Assembly: GCA_934654775.1 (NCBI GenBank)
Contig: CAKUGR010000015.1
Span: 1-47,298 of the forward strand
From: an uncultured Collinsella sp.
GTDB lineage: Bacteria; Actinomycetota; Coriobacteriia; Coriobacteriales; Coriobacteriaceae
Direction of reading: 5' to 3'
Length of the DNA stretch: 47,298 bases
Shown: positions 6,926 to 15,902 of the stretch, in pieces
Layout: each line of letters starts with the position of its first letter
Position numbering within the stretch: position 1 is the first letter of the stretch
The notes under the pieces: model-generated
The model's database searches: none
What the model was told of the DNA's origin: nothing
What the model saw: only the letters and a program-made list of their open reading frames with translations
Program-made: the position numbers and the translations under genes

Positions 6926-8311
6926 ATGGCTAAAGAACTCGATTTCGACGCTATCAAGGCTGCTGCGGAGTCCCATCGTGCTGATATGACGCGTTTTCTT
7001 CGCGCAATGATTAGCCACCCCTCTGAGTCTTGCGAGGAGGGCGAGGTTGTTGCCTGCATCAAGGCCGAGATGGAGAACCTTGGCTATGACGAGGTCAAGG
7101 TCGACGGCCTGGGCAACGTTATGGGCTTTATGGGCGAGGGCGACAAGATCATCGCCATCGACTCTCACATCGACACCGTCGGCATCGGCAACATCGAGAA
7201 CTGGGATGCCGATCCCTATGAGGGCTACGAGACCGACGAGATCATCTACGGCCGCGGCGGCTCCGACCAGGAGGGCGGCATGGCTTCTGCTACCTATGCT
7301 GCCAAGATGATGAAGGACATGGGCCTCATCCCCGAGGGCTACAAGATCATGGTCGTCGGCACCGTCCAGGAAGAGGACTGCGATGGCATGTGCTGGCAGT
7401 ACATCTACAACAAGGACGGCATTAAGCCCGAGTTCGTCATTTCCACCGAGCCCACCGACGGCGGCATCTATCGTGGCCACCGTGGCCGCATGGAGATCCG
7501 CGTCGACGTTCACGGCACCTCCTGCCACGGCTCCGCTCCCGACCGCGGCGACAACGCCATCTACAAGATGGCCGACATCATCGCCGACGTCCGCGCCCTC
7601 AACAACAACGGCTGCGACGAGTCGACCGACATCAAGGGCCTCGTCAAGATGCTCGATCCCAAGTACAACCCCGAGCACTTCGAGGACGCCCGCTTCCTGG
7701 GCCGCGGCACCTGCACCGTCAGCCAGATCTTCTACACCAGCCCCAGCCGCTGCGCCGTCGCTGACTCCTGCGCCATCTCCATCGACCGTCGCATGACCGC
7801 CGGCGAGACCTGGGAGTCCTGCCTGGACGAGATCCGCAACCTGCCGGCCGCCAAGAAGTACGGCGACGACGTGAAGGTCTCCATGTACATGTACGACCGT
7901 CCGTCCTGGACCGGCGAGGTCTACGAGACCGAGGCTTACTTCCCCACGTGGATTAACAAGGAGACCGCTCCGCACGTCAAGGCCCTCGTCGACGCCCACA
8001 AGGCCATGTTCGGTGACGAGCGCATCGGCTGCGAGCCCAGCATGGACAAGCGCACCGGTCGTCCGCTGTGCGACAAGTGGACCTTCTCCACGAACTGCGT
8101 TTCTATCCAGGGCCGCTATGGCATCCCCTGCGTCGGCTTTGGCCCGGGTGCCGAGTCTCAGGCTCACGCTCCCAACGAGGTCACCTACAAGGACGACCTG
8201 GTCACCGCTGCCGCCATGTATGTGGCTGCCCTGAACCTCTACGATCCGAGCCAGGCCGATGGCGACGCCACCGTGTTCCGTGCCGGTCTGACCAACAACA
8301 AGATCGACTAG
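6926..8311 (+). CDS. ygeY: YgeY-family M20 metallohydrolase
   Basis: A 461-aa protein. ATG at 6926 sits 9 nt after GAAAGG; a TTG three codons upstream overlaps that ribosome site. It belongs to the M20 peptidase/deacylase family and the YgeY subgroup often annotated as linked to selenium metabolism. Metal ligands are visible in AIDSHIDTV (His, Asp), [10 protein letters not shown] (Asp) and VQEEDCDG (Glu). [16 protein letters not shown] is characteristic of this branch. In the urate-degrading clusters of gut bacteria YgeY is required and is thought to hydrolyse an amide intermediate upstream of diaminopropionate; the exact substrate is not shown by sequence. It lies between dpaL and ygeW, as in E. 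coli. Confidence 0.9.
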   Translation: MAKELDFDAIKAAAESHRADMTRFLRAMISHPSESCEEGEVVACIKAEMENLGYDEVKVDGLGNVMGFMGEGDKIIAIDSHIDTVGIGNIENWDADPYEGYETDEIIYGRGGSDQEGGMASATYAAKMMKDMGLIPEGYKIMVVGTVQEEDCDGMCWQYIYNKDGIKPEFVISTEPTDGGIYRGHRGRMEIRVDVHGTSCHGSAPDRGDNAIYKMADIIADVRALNNNGCDESTDIKGLVKMLDPKYNPEHFEDARFLGRGTCTVSQIFYTSPSRCAVADSCAISIDRRMTAGETWESCLDEIRNLPAAKKYGDDVKVSMYMYDRPSWTGEVYETEAYFPTWINKETAPHVKALVDAHKAMFGDERIGCEPSMDKRTGRPLCDKWTFSTNCVSIQGRYGIPCVGFGPGAESQAHAPNEVTYKDDLVTAAAMYVAALNLYDPSQADGDATVFRAGLTNNKID

Positions 8312-8333
8312 TCCCATTCCTCGATCTTGTTGA

Positions 8334-8358
8334 GCCGGGGACAGTTTATGCCCCCGGC
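8334..8358 (+). promoter_or_regulatory. Hairpin with a GGGGACAG-like motif after ygeY
   Basis: GCCGGGG (8334-8340), an 11-nt loop and CCCCGGC (8352-8358). The arm and loop read GGGGACAG, the core of the REP-like repeats found near 38.9 kb. It may be a degenerate single copy of that family or a simple mRNA 3' structure. Confidence 0.4.
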
Positions 8359-8366
8359 ACCTCCTG

Positions 8367-8394
8367 TTGACTTGGGGCCCGCGGTCGTTATCTC
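8367..8394 (+). promoter_or_regulatory. Possible promoter upstream of ygeW
   Basis: TTGACT, a 16-bp spacer and TATCTC, about 115 bp before the ygeW start. The 201-bp gap between ygeY and ygeW is large for a simple operon, so an internal promoter is plausible. Assigned by pattern only. Confidence 0.3.
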
Positions 8395-8512
8395 CCATGC
8401 TTCCTCGACGGTAGCGGGTCCTCGTCATAGCGCTCTGCATGTTCTAGCCACACGCGCATGCCGGAGCGCATCTACTCATTGCGATCGTTTCACCTTTAGA
8501 AAGGATATTTAC

Positions 8513-9715
8513 ATGGACGCTAAGTTTACCGAGCTCGTCGAGCAGCTGAACGGCCTCGATTTTAAGGGTATGTACGGCAGCGACTTCCTGCACACCTGGG
8601 ACAAGACCACCGATGAGCTCAAGGCGCTCTACATCGTCGCCGACGCTCTGCGCGAGCTGCGCGAGAACAACGTTTCGTCCAAGATCTTCGACTCGGGTCT
8701 GGCTGTCTCGCTGTTCCGCGACAACTCCACCCGTACGCGCTTCTCCTTCTCCAAGGCCGCCAACCTGCTCGGCCTTGAGTTGCAGGACCTGGACGAGAAG
8801 AAGTCCCAGATCGCTCACGGCGAGACCGTCCGCGAGACCGCTACTATGATCTCCTTCATGGCCGACGTCATCGGCATCCGCGACGACATGTACATCGGCA
8901 AGGGCGACGCCTACATGGCCGAGGTCTCCGAGTCCGTGCAGCAGGCTTACGAGGACGGCGTTCTGGATCACCGTCCCACGCTTATCTCCCTGCAGTCCGA
9001 CTCCGATCACCCCACGCAGTCCTCTGCCGACATGCTCTACCTCATCAACGAGTTTGGCGGTCTCGAGAACCTCAAGGGCAAGAAGGTTGCTGTCACCTGG
9101 GCCTATTCGCCCTCTTACGGCAAGCCGCTGTCCTGCCCGCAGTCGCTGATCAGCCTGCTGCCCCGTTTTGGCATGGACGTCACCCTGGCTCACCCCGAGG
9201 GCTACGACCTCATGCCCGAGGTCGTCGAGCGCGCTAAGGGCTACGCCGCCGAGTCCGGCACCACCTTTAAGCAGGTCAACACCATGGCCGAGGCCTTCGA
9301 GGGCGCCGACATCGTGATCCCCAAGAGCTGGGCTCCGTTTGCCGCCATGGAGAAGCGCACCAATCTGTACGCCGAGGGCGACGACGCCGGCATCGCTGCG
9401 CTCGAGAAGGAGCTGCTCGCTCAGAACGCTACGCATCAGGATTGGTGCTCCACGACCGAGCTCATGGAGAAGACCGCCAACGGCCAGGACACCATCTTTA
9501 TGCATCCGCTGCCCGCCGACATCTCCGGTGTCTCCTGCGAGCACGGCGAGGTCAACGCCGACGTCTTCGACATGCACCGTGTGGGCATGTACAAGGAGGC
9601 CAGCTACAAGCCGTACGCTATCGCAGCCATGATGTTCCTGCAGAAGGTTGCCGATCCCGCCGCTACCCTCAAGGCCCTCGACGAGCGCAACACCGCCCGT
9701 TGGTTCCAGGCCTAA
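8513..9715 (+). CDS. ygeW: Knotted carbamoyltransferase YgeW
   Basis: A 400-aa protein, close to E. coli YgeW (396 aa). ATG at 8513 follows AAAGGA; the frame is open upstream but without a ribosome site. The carbamoyl phosphate site is DNSTRTRFSFS (about residues 70-80), and HPLPADISG near 340 is the carbamoyl-binding HPLP motif. The family has the aspartate/ornithine transcarbamylase fold with a knotted C-terminal domain. The amino acceptor is not ornithine; in purine catabolism it is thought to remove a carbamoyl group from an ureido intermediate, giving carbamoyl phosphate. The following arcC would turn that into ATP, 14 bp downstream, so the two are surely co-transcribed. Confidence 0.93.
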   Translation: MDAKFTELVEQLNGLDFKGMYGSDFLHTWDKTTDELKALYIVADALRELRENNVSSKIFDSGLAVSLFRDNSTRTRFSFSKAANLLGLELQDLDEKKSQIAHGETVRETATMISFMADVIGIRDDMYIGKGDAYMAEVSESVQQAYEDGVLDHRPTLISLQSDSDHPTQSSADMLYLINEFGGLENLKGKKVAVTWAYSPSYGKPLSCPQSLISLLPRFGMDVTLAHPEGYDLMPEVVERAKGYAAESGTTFKQVNTMAEAFEGADIVIPKSWAPFAAMEKRTNLYAEGDDAGIAALEKELLAQNATHQDWCSTTELMEKTANGQDTIFMHPLPADISGVSCEHGEVNADVFDMHRVGMYKEASYKPYAIAAMMFLQKVADPAATLKALDERNTARWFQA

Positions 9716-9729
9716 AGCTGGGTTGAGAA

Positions 9730-10680
9730 ATGGCTAAGCGTATTGTTGTCGCCCTGGGTGGAAACGCCCTCGGCGCCAACCTTCCCGAGCAGATGGAGGC
9801 CGTCAAGACGACTTCCAAGGCTATCGTCGACCTGATCGAGGAGGGCAACGAGGTTGTCGTCGTGCATGGCAACGGTCCCCAGGTGGGCATGATCGCCAAC
9901 GCGATGGCAGAGCTCACGCGCTCTAGCCCTCAGAAGTACATTCCCTGCCCGCTGTCCGTTTGCGGCGCCATGAGCCAGGGCTACATTGGCTATGACCTGC
10001 AAAACGCCCTGCGCGAGGAAATGCTCGACCGCAACATCGACAAGGGTGTCGCCACCGTGCTCACCCAGGTCGAGGTTGCGGCGGACGATCCGGCCTTTGC
10101 CGACCCGGTCAAGCCGATCGGTCCGTGGATGAGCGAGGCCGAGGCCAAGGAGCTGGAGGCCGACCGCGGCTACCAGTTCATCCACGACGAGAAGCAGGGC
10201 TTCCGTCGCGTGGTTGCCTCGCCCAAGCCCGTGAACATCGTCGAGCTCGACACCATTAAGTCGCTCGTCGAGACCAACCACGTGGTGATTTCCTGCGGCG
10301 GTGGCGGTATCCCCGTCACCAAGGCCCAGGGCAACCACCTTAAGGGCGCTGCCGCCGTCATCGATAAGGACTTTGCGGCCGAGAAGCTCGCCGAGCAGCT
10401 CGACGCCGATGCCCTGATTATCCTGACGGCCGTGGAGAAGGTTGCCATTGGCTTTGGCACCGACCACGAGCAGTGGCTCGACACACTGACCGCGGCTGAC
10501 GTAAAGCGTCTGTCCGAGGCCAACGAGTTCGGTCGCGGCTCCATGCTGCCCAAGGTTCAGGCCGCCTCGACGTTTGCCGAGAGCAAGCCGGGCCGCACGG
10601 CGCTCATCACGCTGCTCGAGAAGGCGCGTGACGGTCTTGCCGGCAAGACCGGTACCACGTTTACCGGCGACGCTGAGTAG
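9730..10680 (+). CDS. arcC: Carbamate kinase
   Basis: A 316-aa amino-acid kinase family protein. It transfers phosphate from carbamoyl phosphate to ADP, giving ATP, CO2 and ammonia. Motifs are VVALGGNALG at the N-terminus, VVVHGNGPQVG near residue 44, CGGGGIPV near 190 and LTAVEKVAIGFG. In this place it equals E. coli yqeA, and it is the energy-yielding step of the cluster. A GGTTGAG ribosome site precedes the ATG, and a hairpin with a short T-run follows. Confidence 0.95.
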   Translation: MAKRIVVALGGNALGANLPEQMEAVKTTSKAIVDLIEEGNEVVVVHGNGPQVGMIANAMAELTRSSPQKYIPCPLSVCGAMSQGYIGYDLQNALREEMLDRNIDKGVATVLTQVEVAADDPAFADPVKPIGPWMSEAEAKELEADRGYQFIHDEKQGFRRVVASPKPVNIVELDTIKSLVETNHVVISCGGGGIPVTKAQGNHLKGAAAVIDKDFAAEKLAEQLDADALIILTAVEKVAIGFGTDHEQWLDTLTAADVKRLSEANEFGRGSMLPKVQAASTFAESKPGRTALITLLEKARDGLAGKTGTTFTGDAE

Positions 10681-10698
10681 GCATATCTGCACCATTGA

Positions 10699-10733
10699 GG
10701 AGGGTGCCCTGCGTCGCGGGGCGCCCTCCTTTG
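10699..10733 (+). terminator. Terminator after arcC
   Basis: GGAGGGTGCC (10699-10708) pairs with GGCGCCCTCC (10720-10729), followed by TTTTG. The stem is strong and the U-tract short. It would end the dpaL-arcC transcript or reduce read-through into the mocA-like gene. Confidence 0.6.
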
Positions 10734-10861
10734 TGCTATGGGGAGCCGGGGGGGGGGCGTTCGCTGGAAAACGAGTGCGTGCCTGTTTCGACGGAGTGCG
10801 AGCTTGCTATGGTGGGTATAGCAACTATGGTGTCCAAGGCAGCCAGGGGAGGTTTGCGGAG

Positions 10862-11476
10862 ATGAAACTCGGTTGCGTCATTATGGCTTCGGGCGAGGGC
10901 AAGCGGTTTGGCTCTAACAAGATGCTTGCCGATATCTATGGCAAGCCGCTGATTGCCTGGACTATCGATTCGGTTCCCCGGGGCTTTGACGTTGTGGTTT
11001 CGACGCGTTGGCCCGAGGTCGCCCAGATTTGCGAGGACAAGCATTGCCCGTGCGTGCTGCACGATGGCAAGCTGCGCAGCGAAAGCGTCCGCGCGGGCCT
11101 TTCGTGGGGGGCGAGTCGCGGCTGGAAGGGTTGCCTCTTTTTGCCGGGCGACCAGCCGCTTGTGAGCGCGGATTCTTTTGAGGCTATGGTTCGTGCATTT
11201 GATGAGCGTGGCCGCAAGCATCCGGTGCGTCTTGCGTGCAACGGTGAGCCTTCGAGCCCGGTGCTCTTTCCGGCGGAACTGTTCGATGCACTCATGTGTC
11301 TTGAGGGCAAGGACGGTGGCGGTTCGATTCTCAAGGACCGTATCGACGTGGTGCTGGTCGAGGCGCGTGCCTACGAGCTGTGGGATGTCGATACCGCCAA
11401 GGGACAGCAACGCGTAACGGAGCATATCGCCGCCTGCTCGTATTTTGATCGCGTGGCCAACTGCATCAATCAATAA
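10862..11476 (+). CDS. mocA: Molybdenum cofactor cytidylyltransferase-like NTP transferase (MocA/YgfJ family)
   Basis: A 204-aa protein; ATG at 10862 follows AGGGGAGG. The glycine-rich NTP loop is ASGEGKRFGSNK (residues 9-20) and the metal site is PGDQPLVS. The family adds CMP (MocA) or GMP (MobA) to molybdopterin. The branch is closest to YgfJ, which sits in the same E. coli cluster and is linked to maturation of molybdenum hydroxylases. The gene ends 9 bp before hyuA, so they form a pair. The choice of CTP cannot be read from sequence alone. Confidence 0.8.
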   Translation: MKLGCVIMASGEGKRFGSNKMLADIYGKPLIAWTIDSVPRGFDVVVSTRWPEVAQICEDKHCPCVLHDGKLRSESVRAGLSWGASRGWKGCLFLPGDQPLVSADSFEAMVRAFDERGRKHPVRLACNGEPSSPVLFPAELFDALMCLEGKDGGGSILKDRIDVVLVEARAYELWDVDTAKGQQRVTEHIAACSYFDRVANCINQ

Positions 11477-11485
11477 GGAGCAATA

Positions 11486-12853
11486 ATGATCATCATCAAA
11501 AACGGCGCGCTCGTGACGCCACAGGGGCTTCGCTGCGCGGATCTTGCCATGGATGGCGATAAGATCGTGCGGATCGCCGCGGCGATTGAGCCGGCCGAGG
11601 GCGATACCGTCGAGGATGCCGCGGGCTGCTGGGTGTTTCCCGGCTTTATCGATGGCCACACGCACATGCAGTGCTGGACCGGCATGGATTGGACGGCCGA
11701 TAGCTTTGAGACCGGTACGCGCGCGGCTGCCTGTGGCGGCACGACGACCATCGTGGACTACGCGACGGCCGATCGCGGCGTGACCATGCCCGATGCCTTG
11801 GCCGAGTGGCATCGCCGCGCCGACGGGACCTGCACGGCCAACTACGCTTTTCATATGGCGCTTGCCGAGTGGAACGAGCGCAACCGCGCCGATTTTTCGG
11901 CCATGCGCGAGGCGGGCGTATCGTCGTTTAAGACCTACTTTGCCTACGATCATCTGCGCCTGGACGATGCCGAGACGCTCGAGGTGCTGGAGGAGCTCAA
12001 GCGTATTGGCGGCATACTGTGCGTGCATTGCGAGAACGGTACGCTGGTGAATGAGCTGCAGAAGCGCGTGTTTGAGCAGGGTATTCATGGCCCCGAGGGC
12101 CATGCGCTTAGCCGCCCCAGTGTGTGCGAGGCTGAGGCCGTGAGCCGTCTGCTGTATCTGGCGCACTTGGCCGGCGACGCTCCGGTCAACGTGGTGCACC
12201 TTTCGACCAAGCTGGGGCTCGAGGCCATCCGTGCCGCCAAGGCGCGCGGGCAGAAGAATATCTATGTCGAGACCTGCCCCCAGTATCTGATGCTCGACGA
12301 TACTTGCTACTTGGAGCAGGGCGAGGACGGCTTTGCGGGTGCCAAGTATGTGATGAGCCCGCCGTTGCGCCATGCGGGTGACCGTGCGGCACTGCGCGAG
12401 GCGCTTGTGGCCGGCGAGATCGATACCATCGCGACCGACCACTGCAGTTTTAACCTGCACGGGCAAAAGGACCGCGGGCGCGACGACTTCCGCGCGATTC
12501 CCAACGGCGGGCCCGGTGTGGAGCATCGCCCCGTTGCGATCGCTACGAGCTTTGAGGGACAGCTGGGCCCCGAGGATCTGTGCCGCTTGATGAGCGAGAA
12601 CCCGGCGCGCGTCTTTGGCATGTATCCACGCAAGGGCTGTCTTGCCGAGGGCGCCGACGCCGATGTGTGCGTATGGGATCCGAGCGCGCGTTGGACGATC
12701 AGTGCCGTAACGCAGCATCAGGACGTGGACTACACACCGCTCGAGGGCTTTGAGGCGCATGGCCGCGCCAAGGCCGTGTTTGTGAACGGCGTGCTGGCCG
12801 CGCGCGACGGCGAGCCCACCGGGGCCCAACCCGGCCGCTACGTCCCCCGCTAG
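11486..12853 (+). CDS. hyuA: Dihydropyrimidinase / hydantoinase (HyuA/YgeZ)
   Basis: A 455-aa amidohydrolase. All binuclear metal residues are in place: GHTH (H58, H60), the carboxylated lysine in SSFKTYF (K149), VHCEN (H181), VVHLS (about 237) and ATDHC (about 314). It opens cyclic amide rings such as hydantoin or dihydropyrimidine; in the purine pathway it is thought to open the ring of a purine-derived intermediate. E. coli places the same gene beside ygeXYW. A palindromic repeat follows, then yqeC converges from the other side. Confidence 0.9.
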   Translation: MIIIKNGALVTPQGLRCADLAMDGDKIVRIAAAIEPAEGDTVEDAAGCWVFPGFIDGHTHMQCWTGMDWTADSFETGTRAAACGGTTTIVDYATADRGVTMPDALAEWHRRADGTCTANYAFHMALAEWNERNRADFSAMREAGVSSFKTYFAYDHLRLDDAETLEVLEELKRIGGILCVHCENGTLVNELQKRVFEQGIHGPEGHALSRPSVCEAEAVSRLLYLAHLAGDAPVNVVHLSTKLGLEAIRAAKARGQKNIYVETCPQYLMLDDTCYLEQGEDGFAGAKYVMSPPLRHAGDRAALREALVAGEIDTIATDHCSFNLHGQKDRGRDDFRAIPNGGPGVEHRPVAIATSFEGQLGPEDLCRLMSENPARVFGMYPRKGCLAEGADADVCVWDPSARWTISAVTQHQDVDYTPLEGFEAHGRAKAVFVNGVLAARDGEPTGAQPGRYVPR

Positions 12854-12879
12854 CAGGAAGGCCGCCGGACCCCCTCCGC

Positions 12880-12946
12880 AGTTGCGGTGAAATAGTTCCT
12901 GTTTAGCCGCCAAATAGGCCGTTTCAGGAACTATTCCACCGCAACT
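12880..12946. repeat. Palindromic repeat family 1, copy A
   Basis: Arms of 22 bp (12880-12901 and 12925-12946) with one mismatch and a 23-bp centre. The arm begins AGTTGCGGTGAAATAG and recurs in copies B and C, but the loop here differs. It sits between the convergent hyuA and yqeC, where it may work as a two-way terminator or transcript boundary. Confidence 0.85.
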
Positions 12947-12971
12947 TATATGTCTGGTGGGGCAGCGCCGG

Positions 12972-13706
12972 CTATTTGAGGCTGCTAGCGACGATGAGGC
13001 GGCCGAGGGCGGCCTCGAAGCGATCTGCCGTCGTTGGGTCGGCAAGCGTGTCGACTTGGTTGAGCATGACGCGTGCGGTGCCGAGTCCCAGCGCCTGCAC
13101 CTCGGCATTGAGCGCCATGGCGACGCGCTCTGGGGTGGCGGTGTCGGTGGGCTCGCAGCCGCAGCGCTCGCAGAAGATCTCGGGGCGGTGGACAACCTCG
13201 GCGACGGGCTTGCCCAGCCCCGAGGCGCCGACGACCCAGACAACGTTTGCCGTGCCGGAGGGAATCACCGGCTCCCAGGCGGCGTGGGCCTTGAGCGGGA
13301 GTCGCTTGCTGCCATCTGCCTCGGCCAACACATAGTCAAAGCGCTGCGCCAGCTGGTCGAGCGGCTCAGCGGGGGCGGAGAGCTTGCCTGTCTCCGGGTC
13401 CAAAACACCCGCCTGGCAGATGCTTCCGCGGACAAGTCCCGCGCATGCCTCGCAGGTGCAGCCGGGAACATGCAGGGTCCCTGGCTTCCAAGGTGCGGCG
13501 TCCAGGCGACGGCTCGACCCGTCCCATGGCACGCCGGCGACGGGAAACATATGCGTGGTGGTGCAGAGGAGCACGCGGCCGCCAGCGCGCATAAGCTCAA
13601 GGCCCAGCGTCTTCAGCAGCGTCGACTTGCCGCCACTGCCGATAATTGCGGTAATGCCCGGCTCGATCTTGAGCGCGAAGGCAAGGTTTCCGCTCGTCGT
13701 TTCCAT
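12972..13706 (-). CDS. yqeC: YqeC, putative selenium-dependent hydroxylase accessory protein
   Basis: A 244-aa protein with a P-loop, GSGGKST (G23 to T29), near the start, then LLCTTTHMFP, a hallmark of YqeC. Other landmarks are YVLAEADGSKRLPLKAH and WVVGASGLGKPV. The family always travels with selenium-dependent molybdenum hydroxylase genes and is assumed to be a NTP-dependent maturation factor; no reaction is proven. Unlike its neighbours it is on the minus strand, sharing a 102-bp divergent promoter region with yqeB. A cluster CxxC pair (CTCEAC) near the middle may bind metal. Confidence 0.88.
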   Translation of the reverse strand: METTSGNLAFALKIEPGITAIIGSGGKSTLLKTLGLELMRAGGRVLLCTTTHMFPVAGVPWDGSSRRLDAAPWKPGTLHVPGCTCEACAGLVRGSICQAGVLDPETGKLSAPAEPLDQLAQRFDYVLAEADGSKRLPLKAHAAWEPVIPSGTANVVWVVGASGLGKPVAEVVHRPEIFCERCGCEPTDTATPERVAMALNAEVQALGLGTARVMLNQVDTLADPTTADRFEAALGRLIVASSLK

Positions 13707-13719
13707 CTGTTCACCGCCG

Positions 13720-13785
13720 TATAATACTGTGATAATAAATAATCATCAGAGTAGCGGTCGAACCGCTTTTGCTCTGCTCAAACCG
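13720..13785. promoter_or_regulatory. Divergent yqeC/yqeB promoter region with leader hairpin
   Basis: TATAAT (13720-13725, plus strand) overlaps TATTAT on the minus strand (13726-13721), which has CTGATG 17 bp upstream at 13749-13744. Downstream on the plus strand AGCGGT-CGA-ACCGCT (13753-13767) is followed by TTTT and enclosed by CAGAG/CTCTG. This looks like a small attenuator in the yqeB leader. Confidence 0.4.
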
Positions 13786-13808
13786 TAGCACAGGGAGGTG
13801 CCCCGGGA

Positions 13809-14603
13809 ATGCTCGTTTATGTTCGCGGCGCCGGCGATATCGCCACGGGCGTCGCCGCTCGCTTGGTGCGCTCCGGCGTGTCGGTCGTTATGGCCGATAT
13901 CGCGGTTCCCACGTGCATCCGCCGCACAATCTGTTTTTGCGAGGCCATTCGCCTGGGCGAGGTCGAGGTCGAAGGCATTCGCGCTCGCTTGGCACAGACG
14001 CCGGCTGAGGCGCTTGCGATTACCGAGGCTGGAGACGTCGCCGTTGTGGTGGACCCCCAGGCCAGGATGCTCGGCGAGCTGAAACCCGCGGCTGTGGTCG
14101 ACGCGATTTTGGCTAAGCGCAACTTGGGCACCATGCGCGACATGGCGCCTGCCGTCATCGCCGTGGGGCCGGGCTTTACCGCGCCGGTTGACTGCGACGC
14201 CGTGGTCGAGACCATGCGCGGGCATTTTCTCGGCCGTGTCATTACCCAAGGTTCGCCCCAGCCCAACACGGGCGTGCCGGGCGTTATCGCCGGCTATGGC
14301 AAGGAGCGTGTTATCCACAGCCCCGCCGCCGGTGTGTTTCGGTCCGACCGCGCAATCGGCGACATCGTGAGCGCCGGAGACGTGATTGGCTATGCGGGCG
14401 ACACGCCCATGTGCACGCAGATCGATGGCTGTCTGCGCGGGCTTTTGGCGAACGGCGTGCAGGTGACTGAGGGCTTTAAATGCGCCGATGTCGATCCGCG
14501 CGGCGATGCCAGCTATATCAACTACATTTCGGACAAAGCGACGTCGGTCGGCGGCGGCGTGCTCGAGGCGCTCGCCATGCTCACCGATGTCTTTAGAGGA
14601 TAG
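13809..14603 (+). CDS. yqeB: YqeB / EF2563-family selenium-dependent molybdenum hydroxylase protein
   Basis: A 264-aa protein; ATG at 13809 follows AGGGAGG. It starts VRGAGDIATGVAARL, the nucleotide-binding-like motif of the family. VIAVGPGFTAP, GRVITQGSPQPNTG and IHSPAAGVF are further conserved blocks. Members are co-inherited with SelD and xanthine dehydrogenase-like hydroxylases that carry labile selenium. That selenium is a cofactor and not selenocysteine. YqeB ends 9 bp before xdhC, so both are co-expressed. Confidence 0.9.
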   Translation: MLVYVRGAGDIATGVAARLVRSGVSVVMADIAVPTCIRRTICFCEAIRLGEVEVEGIRARLAQTPAEALAITEAGDVAVVVDPQARMLGELKPAAVVDAILAKRNLGTMRDMAPAVIAVGPGFTAPVDCDAVVETMRGHFLGRVITQGSPQPNTGVPGVIAGYGKERVIHSPAAGVFRSDRAIGDIVSAGDVIGYAGDTPMCTQIDGCLRGLLANGVQVTEGFKCADVDPRGDASYINYISDKATSVGGGVLEALAMLTDVFRG

Positions 14604-14612
14604 AAGGCGGTA

Positions 14613-15656
14613 ATGGAAAAGCTCGATGTTGTGAATGCGGCGCTTGCCGCCCTGCGTGCTGGCGAGACGTGCGAGTTCGTGGTCGTGGCCGGTACGGCGG
14701 GGTCGTCGCCGCGCGGTGTGGGCGCATGGATGACTGTCTTTGCCGACGGAAGCCAGACGGGCACTATCGGCGGCGGCAAGATTGAGCTCTTTGCGCTGGA
14801 TGAGGCGCGCGAGCTGCTGGCCGCAGGGCAATCGCGTCTGGTCCGCTACACCATGGGCGGCGAGAACTCCGATACCGGCATGATCTGCGGCGGAGCCATC
14901 TGCCTGTGCTACCTGCATCTGGATGCGACCCAGGCACCGTTGTTCCAGGAAATCGCCGACGTCTTGGCCTATCGGCGCATCGGCGACTTCGTCATCGACT
15001 TTGAGCCGTTTGTCGCGAGCGCGCTCGAGGGCGATGTGGCTGAGTACCATGGCGAGGAATCGCGCCGCACCATTGCGGGCTGCCCCGGGCTTTCGCTGGT
15101 GGAGGAGGGGAGTAAGGTCACCTACACCAACGCTGCTTCCGAGATTCCCCCGGCGCACATCGAGACGCTCTGCCCCGAGGGCCTGACCTACATCTTTGGC
15201 TGTGGACACGTGGGCGCCGCGACGGCGCGGGTGCTCACGGCGGCGGGCTTTGCCGTTGTGGCGTGCGATGACCGCCCCGGCACGCTGACCCCCGAATGGG
15301 TGCCCGGTGTTTACGACCGTCGTCTGGTCGATTACAAGAACCTGAGCGAGCTGTGTCCCATCGGTCCGCGCGACTTGGTGGTCGTCGCCACGGCGGGTCA
15401 CAAGTCCGATATCGACGTGGTGATTCAGGCCATGCGCGCCAAACCCGCCTATCTGGGCTGCTTGGGCTCGCGCCGCAAGACGGCCTTTGTGCGCGCCCGC
15501 CTGGAGCAGGAGGGCTTTACGCAGGAGCAAATCGGCGAGCTGCACCTGCCGATCGGTGTCGCCATCGAGGCCGAGGATCCCGAAGAGATCGCCATCTCCA
15601 TCGCCGCCGAGATGATCCACCTGCGCCGCACCAAACTCGTCCCCCGCAAACGCTAA
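14613..15656 (+). CDS. xdhC: XdhC/CoxI family molybdenum hydroxylase maturation factor
   Basis: A 347-aa protein. The N-terminal XdhC part shows GTAGSSPRGVGAWM and GTIGGGKIE; the C-terminal Rossmann part shows YIFGCGHVGAATARV and the end block LHLPIGVAIEAEDPEEIAISIAAEMI. XdhC binds molybdenum cofactor and helps add the equatorial sulfur (or selenium) before insertion into xanthine dehydrogenase-type enzymes. The hydroxylase itself is not in this window. It is last in the catabolic/maturation run and is followed by palindromic repeat copy B. Confidence 0.92.
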   Translation: MEKLDVVNAALAALRAGETCEFVVVAGTAGSSPRGVGAWMTVFADGSQTGTIGGGKIELFALDEARELLAAGQSRLVRYTMGGENSDTGMICGGAICLCYLHLDATQAPLFQEIADVLAYRRIGDFVIDFEPFVASALEGDVAEYHGEESRRTIAGCPGLSLVEEGSKVTYTNAASEIPPAHIETLCPEGLTYIFGCGHVGAATARVLTAAGFAVVACDDRPGTLTPEWVPGVYDRRLVDYKNLSELCPIGPRDLVVVATAGHKSDIDVVIQAMRAKPAYLGCLGSRRKTAFVRARLEQEGFTQEQIGELHLPIGVAIEAEDPEEIAISIAAEMIHLRRTKLVPRKR

Positions 15657-15670
15657 TCGCATCCCCACCA

Positions 15671-15743
15671 ATAAGTTGCGGTGAAATAGTTCCTAGATAA
15701 GCCTGACGGGCGGTCAGCCAGGAACTATTTCACCGCAACTTAT
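15671..15743. repeat. Palindromic repeat family 1, copy B
   Basis: Perfect 24-bp arms (15671-15694 and 15720-15743) around a 25-bp centre that itself can pair (CTGAC/GTCAG). The centre is identical to copy C at 17265-17331, in the same orientation. It lies directly after xdhC. Confidence 0.9.
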
Positions 15744-15795
15744 GTGGGGTTGGTTGGGGGTAAAAGCTTCACTCGGCAATGTTGCGCAACAACGT

Positions 15796-15881
15796 TTGAC
15801 AATTCGCTCCTAGCATATGCTTAGAAGAGATTGCGTTCCGCCCTGTGCGCGGGCGCTCAAACATGCCCGTCTTGAACGGGC
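15796..15881 (+). promoter_or_regulatory. Promoter-like element and leader hairpin before the zinc-ribbon gene
   Basis: A consensus TTGACA at 15796-15801 stands 100 bp before the start codon; the -10 is unclear (GCTTAG at 17 bp, or TTAGAA at 19 bp). In the leader GCCCGT-CTTGA-ACGGGC (15865-15881) forms a 6-bp hairpin. Confidence 0.4.
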
Positions 15882-15902
15882 GTCGAACGAGGGGGAGCTT
15901 GG

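Noticed and set aside
5372..8440. Long open frames on the minus strand across dpaL and ygeY
   Set aside because: They mirror the GC-rich codon pattern of real genes, have no ribosome sites and have repetitive Gly/Ala/Val/His composition.
10748..10756. Run of nine G as a phase-variable tract
   Set aside because: It lies between genes with no promoter element next to it and could also be a sequencing artefact; no supporting structure.
10736..15671. Very long minus-strand frames over hyuA, yqeB and xdhC
   Set aside because: No family motifs; composition follows from the opposite-strand genes. Only yqeC (12972-13706) is real on this strand.
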